Source: an uncultured Lachnospiraceae bacterium (lineage in GTDB: Bacteria > Bacillota > Clostridia > Lachnospirales > Lachnospiraceae). Taken from it: a stretch of 48,637 nucleotides of DNA. Below, one piece after another: positions 26,449-35,544 of this stretch (position 1 is the first letter of the stretch; every line of letters begins with the position of its first letter). The notes below the pieces were generated by a model that saw only the letters and a list, made by a program, of their open reading frames with translations, did not search any database and had not been told where the DNA came from. The stretch spans positions 1 through 48,637 of the forward strand of contig CAJUNP010000023.1 in NCBI GenBank assembly GCA_910587935.1, given 5' to 3'. Both the position numbers and the translations under genes were made by a program.

Positions 26449-27150
26449 CTACTCTGCCTTTACCCAAACCCCCGAAATATCGTCCTTCTCTCCCTTGAGT
26501 CTGTTCCTGTCGGCAGCCTCTTTCAGCATTGTCTTAATTTTTTCCGGCGCTGCCGTACCCGCAGCTAAAAGAGCCTGCAGGTCTCTTTTAGCAAGCTTTC
26601 TATACAAGCCGTCCGAGCAGACCAGAAAGGACATTTTTCTTTTAAGTCTTCCTCTGTAAAAATGAATTTTCCGAAAAGGAAAGGTTCCAATACAGCCAGT
26701 CAGCATCCCTGCTCTGGTATCATCTTCGGTAAGCTGCCGTATATCTTTCGCTATTTTCCGGTATATCCGGCTGTCTCCTACATTCCATATAAAGTAACGT
26801 TTCTGGACGAGAAGCAGCATACTGAAGGTAGTTCCCGTCTTCCTGTCCTGAAAAGCCTCCGCCATCTGCCCGCTGATGCGCCAAAGCTGTCTTCTCACAG
26901 CGTTTTCCAGGCTCCGTCCGCTTCTCTTTCTTCCAAGCAGCCGCGGCCCCGTCTGATAGAACCAGCGGATCATCTGTTCTGTCACAAACCCGCTTGCCTT
27001 TTCCGATTCCTCCAGACTCCCGATTCCGTCGCATATCAAAACCATAAGGCACCTTCTGCGTCCGGCCACCATTTGGCATATGGCAAGAGAATCTTCATTT
27101 TTTGACGCTTTTTCTCCCTTTTTCCAAACGTATTCCGTAAAAAACTGCAC
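26449..27150 (-). CDS. PP2C-family protein Ser/Thr phosphatase
   Basis: A 233-residue phosphatase when started at GTG 27148-27150, which has TTGGGAGG 10 nt upstream. PP2C metal motifs appear in order: SKNEDSLAI, LICDGIGSLEESEKAS, GTTFSMLLL, WNVGDSRIYR, LVCSDGLYR and a final EKDDISGVWV. The stop lies 21 bp before the Ser/Thr kinase start, the classic paired arrangement in which the phosphatase reverses the kinase. No membrane segment is seen, so it should be cytoplasmic. Confidence 0.9.
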   Translation of the reverse strand: MQFFTEYVWKKGEKASKNEDSLAICQMVAGRRRCLMVLICDGIGSLEESEKASGFVTEQMIRWFYQTGPRLLGRKRSGRSLENAVRRQLWRISGQMAEAFQDRKTGTTFSMLLLVQKRYFIWNVGDSRIYRKIAKDIRQLTEDDTRAGMLTGCIGTFPFRKIHFYRGRLKRKMSFLVCSDGLYRKLAKRDLQALLAAGTAAPEKIKTMLKEAADRNRLKGEKDDISGVWVKAE

Positions 27151-27281
27151 GAAAATAAAACCTCCCAAGGTTCTCTCACATTGTCTTAAATACCCCCGCA
27201 CGTATTCTTATCTCATATTCACCCGTGGAAAAAATCAGATTACAGATTCACAAGAATTAAACAGACAACTTACGTAATCTT

Positions 27282-27310
27282 AGTATAATGGTTATCAAAA
27301 TATTTCGCAA
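27282..27310 (-). promoter_or_regulatory. Promoter of the PP2C-kinase-ispG-polC genes
   Basis: On the minus strand, -35 TTGCGA (27305-27310), a 17-bp spacer and -10 TATACT (27282-27287). It gives a leader of about 130 nt before the GTG start. Confidence 0.7.
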
Positions 27311-27332
27311 GCCGTACTTTTTTACCATTTTC

Positions 27333-27379
27333 AATAAAAAATACTGTATTCAAAACCCGCATGGCTCTGAATACAGTAT
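27333..27379 (-). terminator. Rho-independent terminator after rseP
   Basis: A perfect 12-bp stem, arms 27341-27352 (ATACTGTATTCA) and 27368-27379, with a 15-nt loop, followed on the minus strand by TTTTTATTG. It closes the pyrH-to-rseP transcript 6 bp after the rseP stop. Confidence 0.85.
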
Positions 27380-27385
27380 CGGTTA

Positions 27386-28433
27386 TTATCTGAACAATCT
27401 GGCTATATCGTTAAATAAAATAAACACGGCCAGAATCATAAACACTACCATACCCGCAAAATGAACAATTCCTTCCTTCTCAGGTGGAACAGGTTTTCCT
27501 CTTACTACTTCAACCAGCATAAACACCAGCCTTCCGCCGTCTAACGCCGGAAGCGGCAGTAAATTCAAAACGCCCAGATTGACGGAAAGCAAAACGGCAA
27601 TATACATCATATTCATCAGTACCGATAAAAATCCGTTTGATTTTGACGCTTCATAGGTTTCTCCCACGACGGTGGCTATTCCTACAGGCCCTGCCACATC
27701 ATCTTTTCCCACTTTGCCCGTAAACAGTCCGATCAGGGCCGAATATGTGGAATCCATGCAATAGCGGATTTCATATACGGCATACTTAAACATCTCCAGC
27801 CCCTGGCTTTTCACATAATCGCCGCCGGCAAACCCGAACAGATACCGGCCTTCCGCTTCGGAATACCGGGGTGTTATCTTTGTTGTATATTCCTGCCCGT
27901 CACGCTCATACCGGACCGACACGGATTTGCCGTCGCTTAACATGGAGCGCAGAATTACGTCCCGGTACAAATACACATTTTTGCCGTCGATGCTTAAAAG
28001 CTTATCTCCGGCTTCCAGACCCGCCTCCTGCGCGCCTCCGCCTTCCGTTACCGTCTGAATAACAGGAATATCGATATAGGTCAGATTAACAATTACCAGC
28101 GAAAACAAAAACGCAAGCAGAAAATACGGGTCCCGCTACAACGGCGGCAATCCTTGACCAGACGCTGGCTTTTGAAAATGCGCCGTCCGTCAATTCCGCC
28201 GCCTGCCCTTCCTCGGAAGACAGATCCTCCCCTTCAAACCGGCAGGCGCCGCCTAAAGGCAGGATTCTGACGGTATACTCCGTATCTCCCTTTTTAAAAC
28301 CAAACAGCTTCGGACCGAATCCCACGGAAAATTCTACCACATGAATCCCGTTTGCTTTGGCCAAAAGAAAATGTCCGAATTCATGAGATATTACGACTAC
28401 CCCAAAAATTAATAAAAATAAAATAATGCTCAT
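27386..28433 (-). pseudogene. rseP: Site-2 protease RseP, broken by a frameshift
   Basis: Two adjacent frames together make a full RseP-type intramembrane zinc protease. The first (28086-28433, 115 aa) has the active site HEFGH in VISHEFGHFLLAKANGI and runs to VVAGPVF, then enters a wrong frame and stops. The second (27386 to about 28121) continues as LLAFLFSLVIVNLTYIDIP, then a PDZ domain (GAQEAGLEAGDKLLSIDG) and the second metal motif in LLPLPALDGGRLVF. RseP proteins usually read GPVFNFLLAF here. The junction at 28121-28127 lacks exactly the five bases that would restore Asn-Phe and the frame. It may be a true mutation, a mixed population or an assembly error; the remainder of the gene is well preserved, which suggests a recent event. 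Confidence 0.87.
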
Positions 28434-28445
28434 CTATATAGCTCC

Positions 28446-29591
28446 TTATTCATAATGTGTCCGAATAAAATCATAAGTTTCCGCTTCCGCCTCCAGGATT
28501 ATTTCCACATCCGGGTTTTGCTTACCGCTATGACGTTCCATGGACGCTTCTATAATCTCTGCAATTTCCAAAAATCGGATCTTATGGTCTAAAAAGAGCG
28601 CTACGGCTCTCTCATTGGCGGCATTGTACACCGCAGGCATGGTTCCACCTGTCCGCCCGGCACGAAAAGCCAGTTCAAGTCCCCGGAAAGTCTCCCTGTC
28701 CGGTTCTTTAAAAGTAAGCCGGCCCAGTTCGTAAAAATCTACACGTTTTCCCTGAAGCGGACGTCTGTCCGGATAAAACAGCGCATACTGGATCGGCAGT
28801 TTCATATCCGGCGTACCAAGCTGCGCCATAATGCCTCCGTCCACAAACTCCACCATGGAATGAATGATACTCTGCGGATGAACGATCACCTGTATCTGGT
28901 CAAAATCCACATCAAACAGCCACCTTGCCTCGATGACTTCCAGTCCTTTATTGACCATAGTCGCCGAATCGACCGTGATTTTTTTGCCCATGGACCAATT
29001 GGGATGGCAAAGCGCATCCTCCACCGTAATATTTTCCAATTCCTCCCGTTTCTTTCCCCGAAAAGGCCCCCCGGAAGCGGTTAATAGAATTTTGGAAAGC
29101 CGGCCCGCCGGCCCGCCCTGCAGGGATTGAAAAATAGCGCTGTGCTCGCTGTCCACCGGCAGTATGGGAACTTTCTTTTCTTTTGCAAGGGGCATAATCA
29201 GATGCCCGGCCGTTACAAGCGTTTCCTTATTTGCAAGCGCAATGGTTTTTCCCGCTCTCATAGCCGCAATAGTAGGTCTAATACCAATCATGCCCACTAT
29301 TGCCGTAACCAATACTTCCATTTCAGGAAGCTGCGCAATTTCCAAAAGGCCTTCCATTCCGGCAAGAACCCGGACAGGCAGATCGGATACCCTTACCTTT
29401 AAATCGCCCGCAGCTTGATCGGACCACATGACCGCCGTTTGCGGATGAAACTCCCGGATCTGCTTTTCCATCAATTCTACATTGCTTCCCGCCGCCAGCG
29501 CGGTCACTTCCAAGTCCGGGTTTGTTCTTACAATTTCCAGAGTCTGCGTTCCGATAGAACCGGTGGAACCCAGAATTCCTATTTTTTTCAT
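28446..29591 (-). CDS. dxr: 1-deoxy-D-xylulose-5-phosphate reductoisomerase
   Basis: A 381-residue enzyme for the second step of the MEP isoprenoid pathway. GSTGSIGTQTL binds NADPH; the metal and substrate motifs include VDSEHSAIFQ, TASGGPFRG, HPNWSMGKKITVDSATM and NKGLEVIEA. Length is normal. It begins 21 bp after cdsA and is followed 12 bp on by rseP. Confidence 0.96.
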   Translation of the reverse strand: MKKIGILGSTGSIGTQTLEIVRTNPDLEVTALAAGSNVELMEKQIREFHPQTAVMWSDQAAGDLKVRVSDLPVRVLAGMEGLLEIAQLPEMEVLVTAIVGMIGIRPTIAAMRAGKTIALANKETLVTAGHLIMPLAKEKKVPILPVDSEHSAIFQSLQGGPAGRLSKILLTASGGPFRGKKREELENITVEDALCHPNWSMGKKITVDSATMVNKGLEVIEARWLFDVDFDQIQVIVHPQSIIHSMVEFVDGGIMAQLGTPDMKLPIQYALFYPDRRPLQGKRVDFYELGRLTFKEPDRETFRGLELAFRAGRTGGTMPAVYNAANERAVALFLDHKIRFLEIAEIIEASMERHSGKQNPDVEIILEAEAETYDFIRTHYE

Positions 29592-29612
29592 ATTGCTGTC
29601 TTTGCCTTTCCA

Positions 29613-30461
29613 CTATTGTATTAATGCGGAGCTCATCAAAAGCCGTGCCAGAAAATAAATCATAGGAGCCGTAACAATAACGCTGTCAAAACGGTCCATA
29701 ATCCCGCCGTGCCCCGGAATCAGTTTTCCGTAATCTTTAATATCATGATTTCTTTTAATTGCCGATGCCGCCAAGTCTCCCATCTGGGAAAACACGGCGC
29801 CTACACCGCAGATAACCGCAAACACCCATGTAACTTCCTGCTCCGTTACCACGGTTTCCACAAAAAAATATCCGAATAAAGCGCCGATTGCCACCGCGCC
29901 GGCCACTCCCCCAATACATCCTTCCAGAGATTTTTTGGGACTGAGCTTCGGAAATATTTTATGGTTGCCGATCGTTTTTCCAAAAGCCATACCCACCACA
30001 TAAGCGCATGTATCGCAGCCCCAGGAACTGATCAATATCAGCCACACAATATATTTTCCGTAATGCAAATCTCTGGTCAGAAAGATGAACGACAGCATAA
30101 CGGGCGCATAAATGTAAGAGAAAACCGATGCTGCCACCTGATTGGCATGAAACCGCGGAAAACGAATTACATATACAAACAAAAACGCCATAATTCCGGC
30201 GGTCAATGTCATTACCGCAATGCTTTTGTCCGCCGAAAAGTATAAAACAATATAATAAGCCGCGATGCATACAATCCCGGTAATCTCTAATCCGTCAATC
30301 TTTTTGAGCTCTTCCCGCGCCCTCATTGCTCTACAGAGTTCATGAAACGCAACAAGGGAAATGAAGAGCAGAATTGCCGCCAGAAGTCCGCCGCCGGTAA
30401 TCAGAGTCACAAGCGCGATCAATACAAGCACGATCCCACTGAATAATCTGGTGATAAACAT
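29613..30461 (-). CDS. cdsA: Phosphatidate cytidylyltransferase
   Basis: A 282-residue multi-pass membrane enzyme that makes CDP-diacylglycerol for phospholipids. The C-terminal signature is clear: SQMGDLAASAIKRNHDIKD followed by PGHGGIMDRFDS, with the metal-binding acidic residues. About eight hydrophobic segments are visible. It starts 3 bp after the uppS stop. Confidence 0.95.
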   Translation of the reverse strand: MFITRLFSGIVLVLIALVTLITGGGLLAAILLFISLVAFHELCRAMRAREELKKIDGLEITGIVCIAAYYIVLYFSADKSIAVMTLTAGIMAFLFVYVIRFPRFHANQVAASVFSYIYAPVMLSFIFLTRDLHYGKYIVWLILISSWGCDTCAYVVGMAFGKTIGNHKIFPKLSPKKSLEGCIGGVAGAVAIGALFGYFFVETVVTEQEVTWVFAVICGVGAVFSQMGDLAASAIKRNHDIKDYGKLIPGHGGIMDRFDSVIVTAPMIYFLARLLMSSALIQ

Positions 30462-30464
30462 CCG

Positions 30465-31181
30465 TTATTCCTCCTTTACAAGGCCATATCTTCTGTCCCT
30501 GTCATTATATGCGTCGATAGCTTTTTCTAATTCCTCTTTGGAAAAATCCGGCCATGCTGCGGCAGTAAAATAAAATTCCGTATAAGCCAGCTGCCATAAA
30601 AGAAAATTAGAAATTCTTTGTTCATTGCAGGTGCGGATCAGCAGATCAGGGTCCGGTAAACCAGATGTGTCCAAGGCATCCGCAATCTTTGCCTCGTCAA
30701 TCTCTTCCGGTTTTATTCTGCCTTTTGCTGCATCTTCGGCAAGTCCGCATACAGCTCTTCGCAGTTCGTCCCTGCCCCCGTAATTAATGGCAATCTGAAA
30801 ATGCAGTCCGTCATTGTCCTTCGTGCTCTCTTCCAACTGCGCAATCCGCTTTCGTATATCCTCATCCAGTCTCGTCTTATCTCCTATTACACGAACGCAC
30901 ATCCTGTTTTTGGCAGCCGTTTTCAAACAGGTTTTCATATAATTGCGGAGAAGACTCATCAACGCATCCACCTCATCTTTAGGCCGGTTCCAGTTTTCCG
31001 TGGAAAAAGCATAAACCGTCAGATACTGAATTCCCATTTTATAAGCTTGCTCACAAATTATTTCCACATTTTTCGCTCCCTGGACATGCCCGTAATTACG
31101 CGGCTTTCCTTTGGCCTTTGCCCAACGCCCATTGCCGTCCAGGATAATGGCAACATGATTCGGAATTTTTCTATTTTCCAT
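30465..31181 (-). CDS. uppS: Undecaprenyl diphosphate synthase
   Basis: A 238-residue cis-prenyltransferase that makes the C55 lipid carrier for peptidoglycan and other wall polymers. The N-terminal IILDGNGRWAKAKG holds the catalytic Asp and phosphate-binding residues, and FSTENWNRP and LLIRTCNEQRISNFLLWQ are characteristic. GGAG precedes the ATG. The gene lies 79 bp after frr. Confidence 0.96.
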   Translation of the reverse strand: MENRKIPNHVAIILDGNGRWAKAKGKPRNYGHVQGAKNVEIICEQAYKMGIQYLTVYAFSTENWNRPKDEVDALMSLLRNYMKTCLKTAAKNRMCVRVIGDKTRLDEDIRKRIAQLEESTKDNDGLHFQIAINYGGRDELRRAVCGLAEDAAKGRIKPEEIDEAKIADALDTSGLPDPDLLIRTCNEQRISNFLLWQLAYTEFYFTAAAWPDFSKEELEKAIDAYNDRDRRYGLVKEE

Positions 31182-31260
31182 AATTTACTCCATTTTCAAT
31201 GCAGACGCACAGAAGGGACTAGACAACCGGTATCGATTATCTGTCCCTGCCCTCGTTAAA

Positions 31261-31812
31261 CTATACGGTTAAAATTTCTTTTGATTTATCTTCTACCAAA
31301 GCGTCTATATCCTTAATGTACTTGTCGGTCATCTTCTGAAGCTTATCTTCCAGCTGCTTAACTTCGTCTTCGGATACCTCGCCTTTTGCCAGCTTCTTAA
31401 ATGCATCGTTCCCGTCGCGTCTGATATTGCGGACAGCTACTTTTCCTTCTTCACCTTTTTTCTTAACTTCTTTAACCAGATCTTTACGCCGCTCCTCCGT
31501 CAGTTCCGGGAACACCAGACGAATCACCGCGCCGTCGTTAGATGGCGTTATGCCAACGTCTGAAGCCATAATCGCCCTTTCTATGTCTTTAATCAGACTC
31601 TTCTCCCACGGAGCGATCTGGATCACTCTGGGCTCCGGTACGGAAATATTACCTACCTGTTGGATCGGCGTAGGCGTTCCATAATAATCCACCCGAATTC
31701 TGTCTAATACATGCGGATTGGCGCGCCCTGCACGGATTGCGGCAAAATCGGTTGCCAGAAAGTCATACGCCTTCTGCATCTTATTGTCATATTGTTGTAA
31801 CCGTTCATCCAT
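31261..31812 (-). CDS. frr: Ribosome recycling factor
   Basis: A 183-residue protein that splits post-termination ribosomes with EF-G. The two-domain RRF pattern is intact, with FAAIRAGRANPHVLDRI, YYGTPTPIQQVGNI and the C-terminal TDKYIKDIDALVEDKSKEI. AGGAGGT lies just upstream of ATG. It follows pyrH by 16 bp, an order very widespread in bacteria. Confidence 0.97.
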   Translation of the reverse strand: MDERLQQYDNKMQKAYDFLATDFAAIRAGRANPHVLDRIRVDYYGTPTPIQQVGNISVPEPRVIQIAPWEKSLIKDIERAIMASDVGITPSNDGAVIRLVFPELTEERRKDLVKEVKKKGEEGKVAVRNIRRDGNDAFKKLAKGEVSEDEVKQLEDKLQKMTDKYIKDIDALVEDKSKEILTV

Positions 31813-31828
31813 CTCTATACCTCCTGTT

Positions 31829-32524
31829 TTACACGGTAACCTTCGTACCGTGGAATGTTCCTTTCAGGGTATTCACAATACTGTTCTCTTCCCCCAGGCT
31901 GAAAACCCACATGGGCATCTTATTGTCTCTTGCCAGAATGGAAGCCGTCATGTCGACTACCTGTAAATTCTTTTCGATCACCTCGTCAATAGTCACTTCC
32001 GCATATTTTCTGGCTTCGGGATTCTTCTTTGGATCGTCGTCATATATACCGTCTATGGATTTTGCAAGCAGAATCACATCAGCCTCTACCTCAACGGCAC
32101 GTAAAACCACGCCCGTATCCGTTGAGAAGTAAGGATGTCCCGTACCGCCCGCGAAAAACACTACCATACCTTTTCCAAAATACTTATTCGCCCTGTCTTT
32201 CGAAAACAGTTTGGTAAAAGAACCACATTCAAAAGGCGTCAATATACTTGTCATCATTCCCACGGAACGGAAAATTTCCGATACGTAAATACAATTCATA
32301 ACCGTAGCCAGCATACCGATCTGATCAGCCTTTGTCCGGTCAATATTTTCGCTGGAACGCCCTCTCCAGAAATTGCCTCCTCCGATTACAACGCCTACCT
32401 GCATTCCGTCGTCTATCAGCGTCTTCACCTGCAGGGCAACCTTTTGTACGGTCTCCTCATCAAACCCTGTCTTCTTATCTCCGGCCAGAGCTTCTCCGCT
32501 TAGCTTTAATAAAATCCTGCGCAT
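31829..32524 (-). CDS. pyrH: Uridylate kinase
   Basis: A 231-residue bacterial UMP kinase that makes UDP. LLKLSGEALAG, VIGGGNFWRGR and TKADQIGMLATVMN are family signatures. In most bacteria rpsB and tsf lie upstream of pyrH; here a bactofilin gene ends 46 bp upstream instead, so the translation-factor block has been split. Confidence 0.96.
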   Translation of the reverse strand: MRRILLKLSGEALAGDKKTGFDEETVQKVALQVKTLIDDGMQVGVVIGGGNFWRGRSSENIDRTKADQIGMLATVMNCIYVSEIFRSVGMMTSILTPFECGSFTKLFSKDRANKYFGKGMVVFFAGGTGHPYFSTDTGVVLRAVEVEADVILLAKSIDGIYDDDPKKNPEARKYAEVTIDEVIEKNLQVVDMTASILARDNKMPMWVFSLGEENSIVNTLKGTFHGTKVTV

Positions 32525-32570
32525 GTTCCAATTACCTTTCCATACCTTAACCGGTATATTTTAACGCCTG

Positions 32571-33518
32571 TTATGCTTTCAAATCTTCAAAGAAAGATGT
32601 AGGATTAATCTCTGCATAGCACTGTGAACACATACCTTCAATCACGGCTCCGTTATTAATCTGTACGGACTTGGATTTAATGTTGCCCATAACAATAGCG
32701 GAGGTATCTAAAATAACAGGACCTTTTACGTCAATATCGCCCTTTACGGCTCCGGCAATCACAGCGCTTGTAGCCGTAATATTCCCGATAATTACCGAGC
32801 TTTGTCCGATTTTCACGGAACCGTCGCAGGATATTTCACCGTTAATCTTAGCGCCGTCCGCGAATATCTCGGACGCTTTTGAATTACCCGTAATGGTACC
32901 TGTAATATTGAGTTTACCTAATATATCAATATTTCCGTTAATGGTTCCGATTACGTCAATGGAACCTTCGGATATAATATCGCCGGTAACTGCCATTCCC
33001 TGTGTGATTACTGCCGTCTCGTCTGAAACTGTTCTGTTTGTCATATTGTCCATCGCTTTCTTAGCCCCTTCTTCCTGTATTTTCTCTTTATTCTGGGATA
33101 ATGCATCTAAAATATCGTCTTCAGATACGATAGTATCCGGCTCCTTTATTCCATCTTCCTGTACCGGCTCCGCCTGCACTTCTTCCACAGGCAGTTCCTC
33201 CGTCTCTTCTGCAGCCGTCTCGCCGGGACCCGGTTCCGGTTCGTCTGCCAGGGCTTCCTCTTCCTCCTGCAAAGCCTCCTCCGGTTCCTCATCCAGATAC
33301 TCCGTGGTATCCATAGAATCCAGTTTTTCCAGCATATCGTCCCATTGCAAATCTTTTTCCGGCTCTGCTTTCACAGTTCCTGCCGCAGGAACTGCTTCTT
33401 CAGCGGTCTCCTGCACGGCATCTGCCGCCGTATCGGCCGTCGTCTCTTCTCCATCTACAGGCATAAGCTCATTAACGGCTACCGCCAAATCTTCTTTTAA
33501 ATCGGAAAAAAAACCCAT
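32571..33518 (-). CDS. Bactofilin-family polymer-forming protein
   Basis: A 315-residue protein from ATG 33516-33518 (MGFFSDLKEDL), preceded by GGAGG and AAAGG. Residues about 15-160 are a very acidic, disorder-like region rich in Glu, Ala and Pro. Residues about 160-300 form the DUF583/bactofilin beta-helix, with the repeating G-x-I-x-G pattern (GSIDVIGTINGNIDILG, GKLNITGTITGN). Bactofilins polymerise without nucleotides and scaffold wall enzymes. It starts 22 bp after the polysaccharide deacetylase stop. The long acidic N-terminus is unusual, since many bactofilins have short tails. Confidence 0.88.
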   Translation of the reverse strand: MGFFSDLKEDLAVAVNELMPVDGEETTADTAADAVQETAEEAVPAAGTVKAEPEKDLQWDDMLEKLDSMDTTEYLDEEPEEALQEEEEALADEPEPGPGETAAEETEELPVEEVQAEPVQEDGIKEPDTIVSEDDILDALSQNKEKIQEEGAKKAMDNMTNRTVSDETAVITQGMAVTGDIISEGSIDVIGTINGNIDILGKLNITGTITGNSKASEIFADGAKINGEISCDGSVKIGQSSVIIGNITATSAVIAGAVKGDIDVKGPVILDTSAIVMGNIKSKSVQINNGAVIEGMCSQCYAEINPTSFFEDLKA

Positions 33519-33540
33519 GTTACCTTTATCCTCCATTCTT

Positions 33541-34482
33541 TTACTCTGTAACCTTTATATGTTGTACAGGAACAGTTTCATCATCAATTGCCAGAATTTT
33601 TGTATTTTCCATGGCAAGCAACCCTTCAATAACAGCGGGAAGCGCTTCCACCGTAGTCTCCTTATCCGCAGCGTCATGCATTAAAATGATGACGGTGTCA
33701 TGCTTCTCAACATTCGGCAGAATATTTTCCTTAATTGTCTCTGCGCTTACGTATCCGTGCGCAGCGTCTCCCGAAGAAATATTCCAGTCATAATACCGGA
33801 TTCCCTGTTCTTCAAGGTAAACAATAAGATCCCTAATTGCTACCGTGCTGACTTTATTGGAACTGCCTCCGGGAAAACGTACATACCGGCTTAAGACCCC
33901 CGTAGTCTCATATAGAAACTCCTGAAGCCTGCCAAGATCCTGGGCATAAGTCTCCACAGACTGATAAATCTCATCATATTTGTGACTGTAAGAATGCATT
34001 CCAAGAGTATGCCCTTCTTCTACAATCCTCTGATACGCAGCCAAAGACGATTCATCCGTCTTGCCTACCACAAAAAACGTTGCCTTTACATTATATTGTG
34101 CCAGAATATCCAGTATATCATCCGTATAACGGCTGGGACCGTCATCAAACGTTAAATAAACCTTCCTGCACTCTTCATCGGAAATATCCGCTTCACTCGT
34201 TCCGCTCTCTCCCACTGCGGATACAGGGGCGGCTTCTTGTCGAGAAACAACCGTTCTATCCTCCGCTTCTTCCCGTACCGCATCATAGGACTCGTTTGCA
34301 GACTGGCCGGACGCAATAATCTCCCGCAGCGCATCCATCTGCTGCTGCTGCTTTTGCATGCGGTTAAACAAAATCATACAAAGAATGATCGGAATGAGCA
34401 GTAAAATTAGCATAAAAAGAATAATGATTTTTTTCAGTCTTTGGATGCGCTTACGTCTATCGTCCGTCATCTGGTTCGCCAT
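33541..34482 (-). CDS. Membrane-anchored NodB-type polysaccharide deacetylase
   Basis: A 313-residue CE4 deacetylase. An N-terminal membrane anchor (about 17-38) is followed by a coiled-coil-like stretch (MQKQQQQMDALREII) and a Ser/Glu-rich linker. The NodB domain (about 105-300) has VYLTFDDGPSRYTDDIL with the catalytic and metal Asp pair, the metal His residues in LGMHSYSHKYDEI, the RFPGG motif and a final ILMHDA. It probably removes acetyl groups from peptidoglycan or another surface glycan. It is co-transcribed with the bactofilin gene. Confidence 0.91.
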   Translation of the reverse strand: MANQMTDDRRKRIQRLKKIIILFMLILLLIPIILCMILFNRMQKQQQQMDALREIIASGQSANESYDAVREEAEDRTVVSRQEAAPVSAVGESGTSEADISDEECRKVYLTFDDGPSRYTDDILDILAQYNVKATFFVVGKTDESSLAAYQRIVEEGHTLGMHSYSHKYDEIYQSVETYAQDLGRLQEFLYETTGVLSRYVRFPGGSSNKVSTVAIRDLIVYLEEQGIRYYDWNISSGDAAHGYVSAETIKENILPNVEKHDTVIILMHDAADKETTVEALPAVIEGLLAMENTKILAIDDETVPVQHIKVTE

Positions 34483-34603
34483 CAGATATCCGCCCTTTCC
34501 AAAGTGTACTTTATAAACTGTTATTAATTTTCACTTTGAAACTATTGTATCACACAAAACTCCCAGAGAAAAGCAAAATTTTATTCATTTTCAACTTGGA
34601 TTA

Positions 34604-35521
34604 CTATTTTAAAAAACCATTTATAATCTGCCGCTCCGCTTCTTCCTCAGTAAGACCTAATGTCATCAGCTTTGTAATCTGTTCTCCCGCAATTTTGCCG
34701 ATTGCCGCTTCATGGATCAGACTTGCCTCCAGGTGGTTTGCCGTCAGCGCAGGGATCGCGCTGACGCTTCCCCGGTCCATCAGAATCGCGTCACATTCCG
34801 TATGTCCGCTGCATGCAGCGTTACCGTTGATCGTGGATAAAAAGGTCTGTACGGAATCATCCCTGGCTACGGAACGTGAAACCACGTCCGCACCGCTTCC
34901 GTCCCCGTTCAAATTCACTACAAAATCCGTTTTGGCAGTCTGCCTTCCGTGTGTCATAATTTTTTCTTTGATTACCAGTCTGGCGCCCTCCGCCAGTTCC
35001 GCGCGAGTAATACGTTCCGTGGAATCAACGCCTTTGATCTGAACCGTATCCATTTCAAAATAACTTCCGGCTTCCATGCTGATTATGGTCTGCGGATTCA
35101 TAATTCTTTCCCCGCTTCCGTCTCCGCTTCCGTAATGCTTCTCCACATATTTTACCCGGGCGTTTTTACCGATGTAAAAGGTATGAATCCCGTCGTGCCG
35201 GGAAGCGTCTTTGCCCCCGTTATGAATACCGCATCCTGCTACAATCGTTACCTCTGCATCCTCCCCGATGTGAAAATCATTATACACCAGCTCGCTGAGT
35301 CCTGTCTGGCTTAACAAAACCGGAATATGCATACTTTCGTTTCTGGTTCCCGGCTCCACATAAATATCAATTCCCTGCTTATCTTCTTTCGTAACGATAT
35401 TAATATGCTCGGTGGTATTCCTTCCTGCGCCCTGTCCGTTAATACGCAGATTGTAAGCGCCCTGCGGCACTTCGTGAAGCTCTGCCACCTGCTCTAAAAG
35501 AGTTCTTTGTATTTCGTCCAT
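34604..35521 (-). CDS. sufB: SufB/SufD-family Fe-S cluster scaffold (SmsB-like)
   Basis: A 305-residue beta-helix protein of the SufBD family, much shorter than SufB (about 470) because it lacks the N-terminal domain. The core includes SGHTECDAILMD and, near the C-terminus, HEAAIGKIAGEQITKLMTLGLTEEEAE, the typical SufB ending. It lies 23 bp after sufC. This short two-gene form matches the minimal SufCB (SMS) system of anaerobes and archaea. The cysteine desulfurase and SufU are absent nearby. Confidence 0.86.
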   Translation of the reverse strand: MDEIQRTLLEQVAELHEVPQGAYNLRINGQGAGRNTTEHINIVTKEDKQGIDIYVEPGTRNESMHIPVLLSQTGLSELVYNDFHIGEDAEVTIVAGCGIHNGGKDASRHDGIHTFYIGKNARVKYVEKHYGSGDGSGERIMNPQTIISMEAGSYFEMDTVQIKGVDSTERITRAELAEGARLVIKEKIMTHGRQTAKTDFVVNLNGDGSGADVVSRSVARDDSVQTFLSTINGNAACSGHTECDAILMDRGSVSAIPALTANHLEASLIHEAAIGKIAGEQITKLMTLGLTEEEAERQIINGFLK

Positions 35522-35544
35522 ATTTCCCTCCGTTTCAAGGCTTT

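Noticed and set aside
28086..28127. Programmed ribosomal frameshift in rseP
   Set aside because: No typical slippery heptamer or downstream structure is evident, and two conserved residues are missing at the junction, which points to a deletion.
32671..33684. Plus-strand Ser-rich ORF of 337 aa
   Set aside because: It is the mirror of the acidic bactofilin N-terminus; Glu-rich coding read backwards gives Ser/Pro runs.
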